The notes under the pieces were generated by a model that was given only the letters and a program-made list of their open reading frames with translations, had not been told where the DNA came from and searched no databases. Below are positions 20,087-29,299 of a stretch of DNA of 64,000 nt, in pieces. Position numbers and translations under genes: made by a program. The stretch is taken from positions 3,118,001 to 3,182,000 of the forward strand of contig NZ_CP021768.1 in NCBI RefSeq assembly GCF_002192255.1. The letters run 5' to 3'. Origin of the DNA: Stenotrophomonas sp. WZN-1. Lineage in GTDB: Bacteria; Pseudomonadota; Gammaproteobacteria; Xanthomonadales; Xanthomonadaceae. Each line of letters opens with the position of its first letter. The first letter of the stretch is position 1.

Positions 20087-20116
20087 AAAAAAAGGGGCCG
20101 CATCCACCGGCGGCCC
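20087..20116 (-). terminator. Intrinsic terminator after gpJ
   Basis: On the minus strand a seven-base stem GGGCCGC/GCGGCCC with an eight-base loop is followed by C and seven T residues. It lies 48 bp past the gpJ stop and directly in front of the ribosome-binding site of the 71-residue gene. Confidence 0.75.
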
Positions 20117-20163
20117 GAACGGTTTTCATGCAAGGCACCCACCGCGACGGGCCGGCGCGCGGT

Positions 20164-23100
20164 TCACCACACGCCCATGCGCACACGCAGGCGCCCGGCT
20201 TCGTCATAGACCCGCCAGTTGCCATCGCTGTACTCGGTGCGGCGCCCGCCACCGGGCGCACTGACACTGAACGCATCGGCCACCACATCGAAACGCGAGA
20301 CCTGACCGCTGGATGCCAGTTGCACGCCCCCTACCCGGCCATCTGCACGGACGTTGACCGACCACTGCGCGGACGACTCGGTGCCTCCAGCCGACCAGGT
20401 GGGGGGGGCGGTTGCCGACGCATCCACCTGGCTCAGCATTGGGCGGAACATCCAGAAGTACGGCGTGGTTCCACCAGTACCGATCACGATCACGCGGAAG
20501 CGAGCGAAGGATGCTGTGGCGGGCGCCTTGGTGATCAGGAACGTCCGCGTCAAGCGGTCGAGCGTGATCGGCGTTCCGGTATCGCTCCTCACGCCAGGGC
20601 TGTGCACCAGCCCCAGGTGGTTGCCGGCCGCATCGAAGAACGTCATCTCCAGCTTGACTTCCACGCGATGAGTATTGATCCAGGCGGACGCGCAATAGGT
20701 CTTGCCGCCCTCGATGGCGATGTCGTACTCGGTTCCCCACCACGCGATTTCACCTGCCGCGACGACGCCAGGTGTCACTGAGCCCAGTCCGGTGATGCCC
20801 TTCGGATGCCAGCTGTCATCGCCGGTGGGATTGCCCAGCTCGGACCAGCGGCCGTTCGGATTGCTTCCCCAGCCCCACCCCGAGCGCTGCCAGAAGGGGA
20901 ACGTGGTGTTCATCAGCAGGTTGCCGCCGGCGCCCAGGTTCTTGACCTGCGCCTGCATGCTGGTCACTACGGCAGCGTCCGCCTTGCCGCCCAATGAGGC
21001 CTGCACGCCGTCGACCCGCCCGGATAGTGCGGTCAGCTGCGTACCCTGCTGGCTGACCTGGCTTTTCAGCTGCGAGAAGCCGCTGGCCGAGACGTCGCCC
21101 ACCTGGGTCTTGAGCTGGGTCAGGTCACGCGCCGTGGTGTCCAGCTTGCTGCCCTGCTGGCTCACCGAGGTGCTCAGCCCACTGATGGCCGAGGCATTGG
21201 CATCGTTGGCCACCTGGTCGGTGATGTCGTAGACCTGGACGCTGTCCACCCGCACCTGGCCGTTGTCGGGGTGAGCATAGATGTTCAAACGCCAGGCATC
21301 GATGCCGCTGTTGAAAGCATCGAAGTCGAACGATCGGGTCTCGAACGCCTCTACTGCGAACACCGCACGCAGATCCTGATAGGACTGCTGGCCGGCCGCA
21401 TTCTTGCGATAGATCCGCACCAGCAGATTGTTGGCACCGCCAGCACCGCAGGCGCGGACGATCACCCGCAGGCGGCGCGCGCCGTTGATCGGCACCCATT
21501 TGCCACCGTTGGCCTGCAGGGTCGGATTCACGTTCGTGTAGCGGTTGAGCAGCACACCTGGGCGTCCATCACCGTTGACCGTGCTCCACACCGCGCCATT
21601 GGCGGCCGCCGATGCCGTCCAGCCACCCAGCCCTTCGGCGAAGTCGGGATTGGGCAGCAGGCCGCTGCCGGTGTTGAGTACGCCCTTCAGCCCACTGGAC
21701 AGGTCGGTGATCTGCTGAGCCTGCGCATCGACCTTCGCCCCCTGCTGATCAACCTTGGTGGTCAGCGCGGTCACTGCAGTGGCCGCGGCAGCGGCGCTCT
21801 GCCGCGCGGCGTAGGCGTCGGTGACATCGATCATGCGGATGTCGTCCACCTGCACGCGCACGCCCACTTCGCGCGCACCGCTTCCTCCCGGGATGCTGAC
21901 CAGCATCCGCCACTTCGCCGCAGACGCGGCGGTATTCATGTAGCCGCTGACCTTGGTCCAGCCATCCTTGCGCAGGGAGGCCAGTGCGTAAGCCTGCAAG
22001 GGCCACGAATTCTCCGCGTTGGCTTCGTTCGTGGTCTGCCAGCCCACCCGGATCGAGCCACCGGTCGGCTGGATGCTGTCTGGATGCAGGCGTGCGTAGT
22101 ACTCCACGTAGATGCGGCGATTGCCGGTGATGGGGGTCCACTGCCCGAGATACAGGTCCGCATTGGTGTTCGGGCTGGTATTGGCCGCAACATTCACATC
22201 CAGACCACGCTCACCGGTCCGGCGAGCATCGGCGCGGGCGGTGTAGATCGTGCCCGCCGCACTGCCCAGCAGCTGGCCATCCTGGAACGTTTCGAACCCA
22301 CCCAGCGGGAACAGGCTGTCGCTGCCATTGAGGACCGATTGCACGTCCGACTGCAGCTTGACCACATTGGACGCACTACTGGTGACACGATCGCCAAGCT
22401 GCACCACGTCGCTGCGCAGGTTGGCGATGGCCGTCGCGTTGCCCGCGATGTCCTGCGCATCGGTGATGTCGTAGAGCTCGATCCGGTCAAACAGCACTTT
22501 GCCGCCGGCGTTGGTCAGATGCACCTGCGGCATGATCTCGTTGCGATCCTGCGCGGCAGACCATTCGGCAGAGTAGGTTTTCCAGGCCGCATCGGACAGG
22601 TTCAGCGTCACGTCGGCGTGGCTTTCACTCACCCCGCTGGTCCGCACGCGCAGCCGGCAGACCAGGGTGGCCGTCGCATTGTCGAAGGCGCGGGCGATCA
22701 TCACCAGGCGGTACCGCCGCGACCTGCCGGCAACCACCGGCAACCAGCGCGCATCATTGGCCGTGATGAAGGGGTTCTGCCCGGCCTGGGGACCGTGTGT
22801 CATCAACAGTGCGTCACCACTCTGGCCCGATGCTTTCACCCACTCCACGGTGTTGGCCGACACGGTACGGGTCAACGTCCACCAGGCGGCACTGCCAGCG
22901 AAGGAGCTGTTGCGCAGCACGTTGTCGCTGCTGGTCACCGAGGTCTCCACGCGCGCGGCCAGGCTGGTCAGGCTGTCGGCCGCTGACACCAGGTCGGTAC
23001 CGAGCTTGCTGACGTCGGTGCGCAGCCCAGTCAATGCTTCCGCATTGCTCCGCGCCGTACGATCGAGCATCGACGAATCCTGCGATCCGGTCGGCACGCC

Positions 23101-26100
23101 ATTGAGCACGGTGACGGTCATTTCCACCCACATGCCGGTACGGCCGGTCTCCGGCAAGGGCGACAGGATCTGCCTGCCACCGCCGGCACCGCTCCTGCGC
23201 CGCCCGATCATCACCAGCATCCGCGACCCCGACAGGGCCGCCAGGTTCTCCTGTGACAGGCCCGCGTCCAGCAGGCGGGTGCGCAGCCCACTGGTGTCGG
23301 TGTTGCTGGCGCTGCTGATCGCCCCCACTGCATCGGACGTATAGGCAATGAAGTACTGATTGTCCTTCAGTGTCTGGTCGTACCAGGTGTTGAAACGGGC
23401 CGACTCGCTCTGCAGGTTGCCATGGGTATCGAACACCGCCGTATCGGTGATGCTGTTGTCCGCATTGATGATGCCGACCCGCAGCCCCCGGTTGGCGCCC
23501 ATGCCCGGCACGATGCTGCCATTGGCGCGGTATACACCCGATGCGCGGGGGCCACCCGTGGGCGAGGACGCGATATGTGCGTTGGCGATGATGTTGTAGG
23601 CCACCATGTTGCCGATGCCCGAGGCCAGCCGCGTGACGTTCTCGGCGGCACTGGCCAGCTTGCCATCGATCTGTTCCACCTTGGTCGACAGGCCGCTGAC
23701 CGCCGTAGCGTTCGCGTCGACATCGGTTACATCCTCCACCCACAGATCGTCCAGCCACAACGTGCCGGCCGTACCGTTGCGATTGATCGTGACTCTGATG
23801 CCCTGCACCGTGCCCGTGGGCGGCAACGTCACGAAGGTCTCGGTCTTGACCCAGTCGGCCGATTTCGGGAACGACTGCGTTGCACCGCCCATCAGGTTGC
23901 CGTTGTGGTCGGCGACGCGCAGCTTGGTGTTGTCGGCGGTGCCGTCGAAGTCCTCGCTGGTCCGCGTCCAGCACGACACTCGATAGCGACGGCCGGCGGT
24001 CAGGGTGATGACGCGCCCCTCATTGACCGCGGCGCTGACCACCGTATTGCTTCCCGCTGCGTAGGGCTCCGCCTTCCAGCACAGACTGTTGCCGCGCCCC
24101 TCGCGCACCACCGATGCTGCGGTGGTGTTGAAGAACGTCCAGCCGGTGCCAGCGCCCAGGTTGAAGTCGCCATTGAGCGCGAGGTTGCTACCCGCGCCCA
24201 TCACCGCTTCCATGCGACTCTTCAGTTGCACCAGGTCCTGGCTGCTGCTGGTAACCCTGCCATCGAGCTGCCCGACTTCGGTCTTCAACGCATTGAAGGC
24301 GCTGGATCCGATCTTGTCCCCCATCGTGGCATCAAGGCTGTCCACGCGCCGACCCAGCGCGGTGTCAGCGGTCACCATCGCCTGCTGCAGGCTGCTGACA
24401 CTGGCACTGGTGGCCAGCGCACCGGTGCCTGCCGGCATGCGTGCCTGGAGTGCCTGGATCGACTGCGCGTTGACCTGGTCGCCGCTCAGCCGTGCGGTTT
24501 TCTCGGCCGCGATCAGGCCCTGGCTGACCCCCGCCAGTTCACCGCCCTCGTAGCTGCCGCGCAACTGCACGGCCAGCGACTCGCGCCGGCCCGCTTCGGT
24601 GCTGTCTGCCGCTACGCGTGCAGTGGCTTCCTCCTGCAGCATGGCCACCGACGCACCCGGCGTCGGGCGACCGATCGCCACCCAGTCCAGCAGGAAGTAG
24701 TGGGCGTCGGTCTGCGCCTTGGACAGGTCCAGGCGGATCTGGTCGACGACGGTACCGTTCCATGGAATGTTGTCCACATCCAGCGTCGCGATGCCGTTGC
24801 TGTCATAGCTTGGCTCCGCGAACTGCACCATGCGTGCGTTGTCCCACGACTGGCCGGGACCGTTCCACAGCAGGCGCCCGTCCCAGGCAGGACTGCCCAC
24901 CTTGCGGATGCGCAGCTTGACGAAGCGATGCGCCGCGCCTTGGACATCCTGGCCGCGCGGGCTGGTCACGAAGGCATCGCTGGCATGGTTGGCCGGGCGC
25001 AGCCAGCCCTCCACCAGCGTTGGACTGCCACCGTTTGCCCCCCACCCTTCGACGCTGCTGTCGAAGTACCAGATGCGCTTGCTGTCGAACTGCACGCCAC
25101 TGCCCGCCGACAGCTGGCTTACCATGCGGGTGAGGTTCTCCACATCCGACCGGCGTTCGCTGGTTTCGCGGGTCACCGCCGTGGTCAGCTCGGTGCGGGT
25201 ATTCAGATCGCCGGCGGCGCGGTCCAGCACTTCGCGTGCAAGGCCATCGGTGCTGGCCTTGAGCGCCAGGGCCTGCTGGTCCAGCCGTTCGGCCTGGCCG
25301 GCAAGCCGTTGGGCGCTGGCGGTGATCTGATCCTGCAGGCGCAGCGATTCGCTACGCAGCGCCTCGGCGGCACGGGTGGCGGCGGCCAGGTCGCTGTCAA
25401 TGCGGGCGTTGATTTCCTTGCCCAGGTCCTCCTTGACCGATTCGACCACACCGCCGATTCCCTCCAGCGTCTGCCCGGTGTTGCGCCCCAGCGAGCGCCG
25501 CAGGTAGCGGGCACCGACGGACAGCACGCCGGCGGTGTTGCGGCTGCGACAGGCAAACGTCCAGCTGCCCGCCTCCGGCAGTACGGCTTCGATTGCGGAG
25601 GTGAAGAAGCCACCGGCATCGCCCAGCGGGGTCATGTGCTCCCACAACGGGTTGTCGATGCTGCCGGCGGTATAGCGGATCTCCACGCCGGCGAAATCAG
25701 CCGACTGCACGGTGTCGCTGGAGAAGCCCCACACATAGCGGCGCACGCCACCGCTGAGCTCTTCGATGTCGAACAGATCGACCAGGACCGGCGGCGCATC
25801 AGCACCCAGCGTGGTGTACTGGGTGGACACGGCAACGCCGGCACGGCCATCGAGGCTGTACGGACGAACGACCACCGGATAGGTGCCCGCTCCGGGAATC
25901 GCCCAGCTCGCCGACCGCGTGCTGGTGCGTGCCACTTCCTCCAGCGCAGCATTGCCGTCTGGATCGGACAGGACCCGCGTTTCGCCGGCCGGGCCACTGA
26001 TATCGAAGCTGGCCTGCAGTTCGGTGTGCATGCTGCCGCCCCGGCTGACCTGGCGCTCGACCACCTTCAGATTGCTGGCCACCGGCCGGGTCTGCAGCGA

Positions 26101-28452
26101 GGATTCATTCGACGGCGGCACATACTGGCCGGTCCGCACGTAGTGCCAGAACTCGGGCCCCTCCTGCACCACCTCCACTGCGGCGCCCTTCAGGTCGCCT
26201 TCCGGGCGGATGCCGGTCACGCGCACGCGGGTACCCGGCGTCTGCTTGAAGTCGTAGATCCAGATCGTGTCGTGTGCAGGATTGCCGTCGTTGTGGCCCG
26301 GCAGCGGTGCATCTGCCGGCCAAGGATCGGCCAGCACCAGCCTGTCACTTGGCTCCGTGCCCGGAACCACGCGCAGTACGCGGTAGACACGCTCGCCTGG
26401 AATGCGCAGGCCGATGAACGCACTGCCCAGAGAGGGTGCCGGGACCGTCTCGTCCAGTTGCAGCGTGGCAACGCCTGCAGCGTCGACGGCGGCACCGATC
26501 AGGCGGCCACCGAAGCCCCACTGGGTCAGGTCGTGCTGCAACGCCAGCACCGACAGCCGCGAGTAGGCCAGGTGTTCGATGTCGGTGCTGTAACTGATCG
26601 ACTTGTACTGATAGACGCTCTGCGCCAGATGCCAACGCGCCAGCATCGCGGCATGGGCTTCGGAGCTGACGCCCTCACCGGTGATCTTGGCTGGATTCAG
26701 CATCACCTCCACGCCCGGCGCCGGCACGCGCAGTGTCGCCGCCTTCCAGGTGCGACGGTCCAGATAGCTGTACTCGATGCCGTCGGCAGCATTGGCCAGG
26801 GTGTAGTCAACCTGGAACTGGCCCTTCTTGATCGTGGCCATGTTGACCACGCCGGAAAGGGGCTGCTCGTCGGCCGCCCAGGCCACGCCCAGCCGCCCCT
26901 TGGCCCAGGTCACCTGGCCGAAGCCGGCCAGCGCGATGGCGTCGAGCACTGCCTGGTGGCTGCGTACCTCGGTCAGCCAGTAGTCGTAGCCCAGCGCGTT
27001 GTCCGCGCAGTGCAGCATGAAGGCTTTCAGGCTTTCGATATCGATGCGCCGATCGGCCATGCCCAGGCCGGCGATGCGCTTGCCGTTCTCATCATGGATG
27101 CCACGGGCGTAGGCCAGGATCTGCGCGCCCGGGTTGCTGGTTTCCTCGGTCACCCAGCCGGCTGCTTCGCCCTTCCACACAGGAATCGGCCGCGCATGGG
27201 CCACGCAGCGGATTTCATCCGGGGTGCCATTGAGCTGGCCGGACGCCTTCATCTGCAGGCCGATGGCAGGAATGCCAGCATGGCTGGCGTCGTCGCGCTG
27301 CACGCTGACCAGCGTGGTCCAGGTGAAATTAGCCTGCGCGCCACTGCCATCGGTGTTCTGCCCGGCCACGCGTACGCGCACGTCGTACTGGCCCAGCTCC
27401 ACGTCGCGGCCGTAGCTGACGCGACGCGCCTTCTGCGTGCGTCCCACTACGCTGTAATTGCCGAACGACTGCCAGGCATCGGAGCCGACCGGCCGGTACT
27501 GGATCTGGATCTGCTCGCGGTTGTCCTTGTCCTTGCCCTTGGACGTGGTATCCCACAGCCGGAACTCGATGTTCACCTGCAGGCGCAGAGATTCAGCGGA
27601 ACTGGTGCGTTCCACCCATGGGCTGGCCATGTGCTTGGCATCGCTGCCGGTATCGAGCAGCTGCGCACCTTCAATCACATCGGCGTTGCTGTACAGCGGA
27701 ATCGCTTCGTCGGGCATCCGCGGGAAGCCGCGGAACCAGGTGCGCACGCCCTCGTAGCTGGACAACGCCGAATCACCGTTCTGCAGGGCCTCTACACGGC
27801 CAACGTTGATGCCCGGGCTGAGGGTCAGGCCGACGTACTGCTCATCGCCTTCGAACCAGGTATAGGGGCGGCTGATCAGGTCCGGCGCGAGGCGCGTGGA
27901 ACCGAACAGCAGGCCCAGCGGTTCATAGGCGCGCACACGGTTGCGCGGCGCTGCCAGCGAATACGCAGTGTCGGCGACACCGCCGCCACCACCCGCACGG
28001 GGAGGCTTCGGGCCCAGCACCTTGTTGATCAGCACGCTACCGGCTACGTATACCGCCGACGCCAGCGCGGTACCGTAGGTGGCGCTGAGCCCCGCAACGG
28101 CGCCTGCCCCCCAGGCGGAACCGGCCACCAGCGTGCCGATGCCGAAGGTGAAATAGGTCAGCGCGATCATCGCCACCAGCGGAATCACTGCCTTGCCCAC
28201 CACGCTGCGCACTTCGATCAGCTGGCCATGGCGCGGTCGCACCTGCATCCACTGCTCGCGCGGCACCTCCAGCCCGTCCACGCAGACCTGCCATGCGCGG
28301 CCATCGAGCCCGTCTACATGGCGCATGAGGAACGCGTACAGGCTTTCACCCGGGCGCAGGTCGACCGGCACGTTGCGCTGGCCATCCAGCAGCACTGGGT
28401 GCGGGGTGATGATGAGGCGGCCGTCGACCGCCGGTTGTGGTGTCAGTTCCAT
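20164..28452 (-). CDS. Phage tail tip / host-specificity protein J, giant modular form
   Basis: A 2,762-residue tail-tip protein. Residues about 1-160 include a hydrophobic gpI-like stretch (VIPLVAMIALTYFTFGIG) and a PPRAGGGGG linker. About 160-790 is the gpJ core (YEPLGLLFGSTRLAPDL, WVTEETSNPGAQILAYARG, WAKGRLGVAW). FN3-like domains span about 795-1010 and a coiled coil about 1015-1120. The distal half alternates heptad linkers such as LSTSVSQQGSKLD with beta-sandwich, carbohydrate-binding-like modules near 1124-1257, 1424-1579, 1846-1996, 2044-2207, 2266-2407 and 2514-2674. An ILEI/FAM3-like domain sits at about 1650-1750. The C-terminus (SSAQWSVNVRADGRVGGVQL) resembles the DUF1983 tail. 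It recognises the host surface in lambda-like phages. The reading frame is fully open; its start overlaps the NlpC/P60-type gene by 10 bp. Confidence 0.93.
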   Translation of the reverse strand: MELTPQPAVDGRLIITPHPVLLDGQRNVPVDLRPGESLYAFLMRHVDGLDGRAWQVCVDGLEVPREQWMQVRPRHGQLIEVRSVVGKAVIPLVAMIALTYFTFGIGTLVAGSAWGAGAVAGLSATYGTALASAVYVAGSVLINKVLGPKPPRAGGGGGVADTAYSLAAPRNRVRAYEPLGLLFGSTRLAPDLISRPYTWFEGDEQYVGLTLSPGINVGRVEALQNGDSALSSYEGVRTWFRGFPRMPDEAIPLYSNADVIEGAQLLDTGSDAKHMASPWVERTSSAESLRLQVNIEFRLWDTTSKGKDKDNREQIQIQYRPVGSDAWQSFGNYSVVGRTQKARRVSYGRDVELGQYDVRVRVAGQNTDGSGAQANFTWTTLVSVQRDDASHAGIPAIGLQMKASGQLNGTPDEIRCVAHARPIPVWKGEAAGWVTEETSNPGAQILAYARGIHDENGKRIAGLGMADRRIDIESLKAFMLHCADNALGYDYWLTEVRSHQAVLDAIALAGFGQVTWAKGRLGVAWAADEQPLSGVVNMATIKKGQFQVDYTLANAADGIEYSYLDRRTWKAATLRVPAPGVEVMLNPAKITGEGVSSEAHAAMLARWHLAQSVYQYKSISYSTDIEHLAYSRLSVLALQHDLTQWGFGGRLIGAAVDAAGVATLQLDETVPAPSLGSAFIGLRIPGERVYRVLRVVPGTEPSDRLVLADPWPADAPLPGHNDGNPAHDTIWIYDFKQTPGTRVRVTGIRPEGDLKGAAVEVVQEGPEFWHYVRTGQYVPPSNESSLQTRPVASNLKVVERQVSRGGSMHTELQASFDISGPAGETRVLSDPDGNAALEEVARTSTRSASWAIPGAGTYPVVVRPYSLDGRAGVAVSTQYTTLGADAPPVLVDLFDIEELSGGVRRYVWGFSSDTVQSADFAGVEIRYTAGSIDNPLWEHMTPLGDAGGFFTSAIEAVLPEAGSWTFACRSRNTAGVLSVGARYLRRSLGRNTGQTLEGIGGVVESVKEDLGKEINARIDSDLAAATRAAEALRSESLRLQDQITASAQRLAGQAERLDQQALALKASTDGLAREVLDRAAGDLNTRTELTTAVTRETSERRSDVENLTRMVSQLSAGSGVQFDSKRIWYFDSSVEGWGANGGSPTLVEGWLRPANHASDAFVTSPRGQDVQGAAHRFVKLRIRKVGSPAWDGRLLWNGPGQSWDNARMVQFAEPSYDSNGIATLDVDNIPWNGTVVDQIRLDLSKAQTDAHYFLLDWVAIGRPTPGASVAMLQEEATARVAADSTEAGRRESLAVQLRGSYEGGELAGVSQGLIAAEKTARLSGDQVNAQSIQALQARMPAGTGALATSASVSSLQQAMVTADTALGRRVDSLDATMGDKIGSSAFNALKTEVGQLDGRVTSSSQDLVQLKSRMEAVMGAGSNLALNGDFNLGAGTGWTFFNTTAASVVREGRGNSLCWKAEPYAAGSNTVVSAAVNEGRVITLTAGRRYRVSCWTRTSEDFDGTADNTKLRVADHNGNLMGGATQSFPKSADWVKTETFVTLPPTGTVQGIRVTINRNGTAGTLWLDDLWVEDVTDVDANATAVSGLSTKVEQIDGKLASAAENVTRLASGIGNMVAYNIIANAHIASSPTGGPRASGVYRANGSIVPGMGANRGLRVGIINADNSITDTAVFDTHGNLQSESARFNTWYDQTLKDNQYFIAYTSDAVGAISSASNTDTSGLRTRLLDAGLSQENLAALSGSRMLVMIGRRRSGAGGGRQILSPLPETGRTGMWVEMTVTVLNGVPTGSQDSSMLDRTARSNAEALTGLRTDVSKLGTDLVSAADSLTSLAARVETSVTSSDNVLRNSSFAGSAAWWTLTRTVSANTVEWVKASGQSGDALLMTHGPQAGQNPFITANDARWLPVVAGRSRRYRLVMIARAFDNATATLVCRLRVRTSGVSESHADVTLNLSDAAWKTYSAEWSAAQDRNEIMPQVHLTNAGGKVLFDRIELYDITDAQDIAGNATAIANLRSDVVQLGDRVTSSASNVVKLQSDVQSVLNGSDSLFPLGGFETFQDGQLLGSAAGTIYTARADARRTGERGLDVNVAANTSPNTNADLYLGQWTPITGNRRIYVEYYARLHPDSIQPTGGSIRVGWQTTNEANAENSWPLQAYALASLRKDGWTKVSGYMNTAASAAKWRMLVSIPGGSGAREVGVRVQVDDIRMIDVTDAYAARQSAAAAATAVTALTTKVDQQGAKVDAQAQQITDLSSGLKGVLNTGSGLLPNPDFAEGLGGWTASAAANGAVWSTVNGDGRPGVLLNRYTNVNPTLQANGGKWVPINGARRLRVIVRACGAGGANNLLVRIYRKNAAGQQSYQDLRAVFAVEAFETRSFDFDAFNSGIDAWRLNIYAHPDNGQVRVDSVQVYDITDQVANDANASAISGLSTSVSQQGSKLDTTARDLTQLKTQVGDVSASGFSQLKSQVSQQGTQLTALSGRVDGVQASLGGKADAAVVTSMQAQVKNLGAGGNLLMNTTFPFWQRSGWGWGSNPNGRWSELGNPTGDDSWHPKGITGLGSVTPGVVAAGEIAWWGTEYDIAIEGGKTYCASAWINTHRVEVKLEMTFFDAAGNHLGLVHSPGVRSDTGTPITLDRLTRTFLITKAPATASFARFRVIVIGTGGTTPYFWMFRPMLSQVDASATAPPTWSAGGTESSAQWSVNVRADGRVGGVQLASSGQVSRFDVVADAFSVSAPGGGRRTEYSDGNWRVYDEAGRLRVRMGVW

Positions 28453-28838
28453 GCGTAGTATCCCTCGATCCTCAGCCCAAATCCGGGCAGGTCACGAACG
28501 CGGTGCAGCACGCTGCAGCCGTTCGTTTCGTTGCTGTGCAAGACCCAGCCCTCATGGGCCAGGAAAAAGAAAACCCCGGCATGGCCGGGGTTGTGTTGTC
28601 CGCGTTCGATCATCAGTACCAGGTCGCCGTCCTGTGGAGGGCCCTCGCGAGGTACCGCCTGCGCGCGCGACAATGCGCCCAGCTCGGCCGAGCCGCGCCG
28701 CCCGCGCGGCCGGCGTCCGGGCAGTGCCACTTCACGGGCGAACAGCGCTCGCTGCACCTGCATCACCAGGTCGGCGCAGTCGTACGCCGCTTCGTCATAG
28801 GGGATGCCCACCCATTGCTCGACGTCGACCAGGCGCAT
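28443..28838 (-). CDS. Phage tail tip NlpC/P60-type peptidase (gpK-like)
   Basis: A 131-residue protein matching the short NlpC/P60 cysteine peptidases of siphophage tail tips. The nucleophile Cys is in DEAAYDCADLVMQVQRAL and the catalytic His in GHAGVFFFLAHEGWVLHSN; DGDLVLMIE lies between them as in the family. In lambda, gpK acts at the tail tip in assembly and possibly in cell-wall penetration. The ATG at 28838 overlaps the stop of the DUF1833 gene (TGATG), and the 3' end overlaps gpJ. A hairpin with a T-rich tail lies inside the coding sequence at 28572-28592. Confidence 0.85.
   Translation of the reverse strand: MRLVDVEQWVGIPYDEAAYDCADLVMQVQRALFAREVALPGRRPRGRRGSAELGALSRAQAVPREGPPQDGDLVLMIERGQHNPGHAGVFFFLAHEGWVLHSNETNGCSVLHRVRDLPGFGLRIEGYYAWN
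28572..28592 (-). terminator. Terminator-like hairpin inside the gpK-like gene
   Basis: On the minus strand the sequence AACCCCGGCCATGCCGGGGTT forms an eight-base perfect stem and is followed by TTCTTTTTC, which also encodes Val-Phe-Phe-Phe. It has the form of an intrinsic terminator but sits in a translated gene, where ribosomes would normally suppress it. Confidence 0.4.
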
Positions 28839-29299
28839 CAGAAAATTCCCGGCAACGTGAACGGATTGGCATGCAGCAGCACGGCCTGCTGCCGCATCAG
28901 GAAGTCGACACCACACTGGGCACTGACCGTGCGCGTGTTGACCGACACCTGGGTCATCGGCAGGTCGTACTCGGCCTCGATGGCATCCGGATCGGCGCGA
29001 TCGGTCAGCATCAACCGTGCGGTCACCATCTCTCCGGGGGCCAGCCCTTCCAGGTCCTCGGTGAGTGCGCGGCCGATGTTGTCGATCACCAGCTGCGCGC
29101 GCGGTGCCTGTCCACTGACATCGTCGGGAAGCTGGAAGCCGAACGGTGCGGCAATGAACTCCCTGCCGTTGCTGGTCCAGTTGACGTTGTCGTTGACGAT
29201 CCGCAGTACCTCCGGCATCGACGGTGCCGACACTTCCAGCAGCATCAGCGGTCCCTGGGTGTCGGCCAGGCGCTGGCGGCGCTCATGGAACGAACTCAT
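28838..29299 (-). CDS. DUF1833 family phage tail protein (gpL position)
   Basis: A 153-residue protein of the DUF1833 type found in siphophage tail operons at the position of lambda gpL. Key stretches are LMLLEVSAPSMPEVLRIVNDNVNW, FQLPDDVSGQAPRAQLVIDNIGRALT, GEMVTARLMLTDRADPD and the C-terminal QQAVLLHANPFTLPGIF. It probably joins the tail-tip baseplate. The ATG at 29299 overlaps the preceding gene by 4 bp, and its stop overlaps the gpK-like ATG. Confidence 0.8.
   Translation of the reverse strand: MSSFHERRQRLADTQGPLMLLEVSAPSMPEVLRIVNDNVNWTSNGREFIAAPFGFQLPDDVSGQAPRAQLVIDNIGRALTEDLEGLAPGEMVTARLMLTDRADPDAIEAEYDLPMTQVSVNTRTVSAQCGVDFLMRQQAVLLHANPFTLPGIF

Noticed and set aside
23422..28458. 1,678-codon open frame on the plus strand opposite gpJ
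   Set aside because: It mirrors gpJ codon by codon, is His/Arg/Gln/Ala-rich without any domain, and arises from the absence of stop codons in the antisense frame of GC-rich genes.
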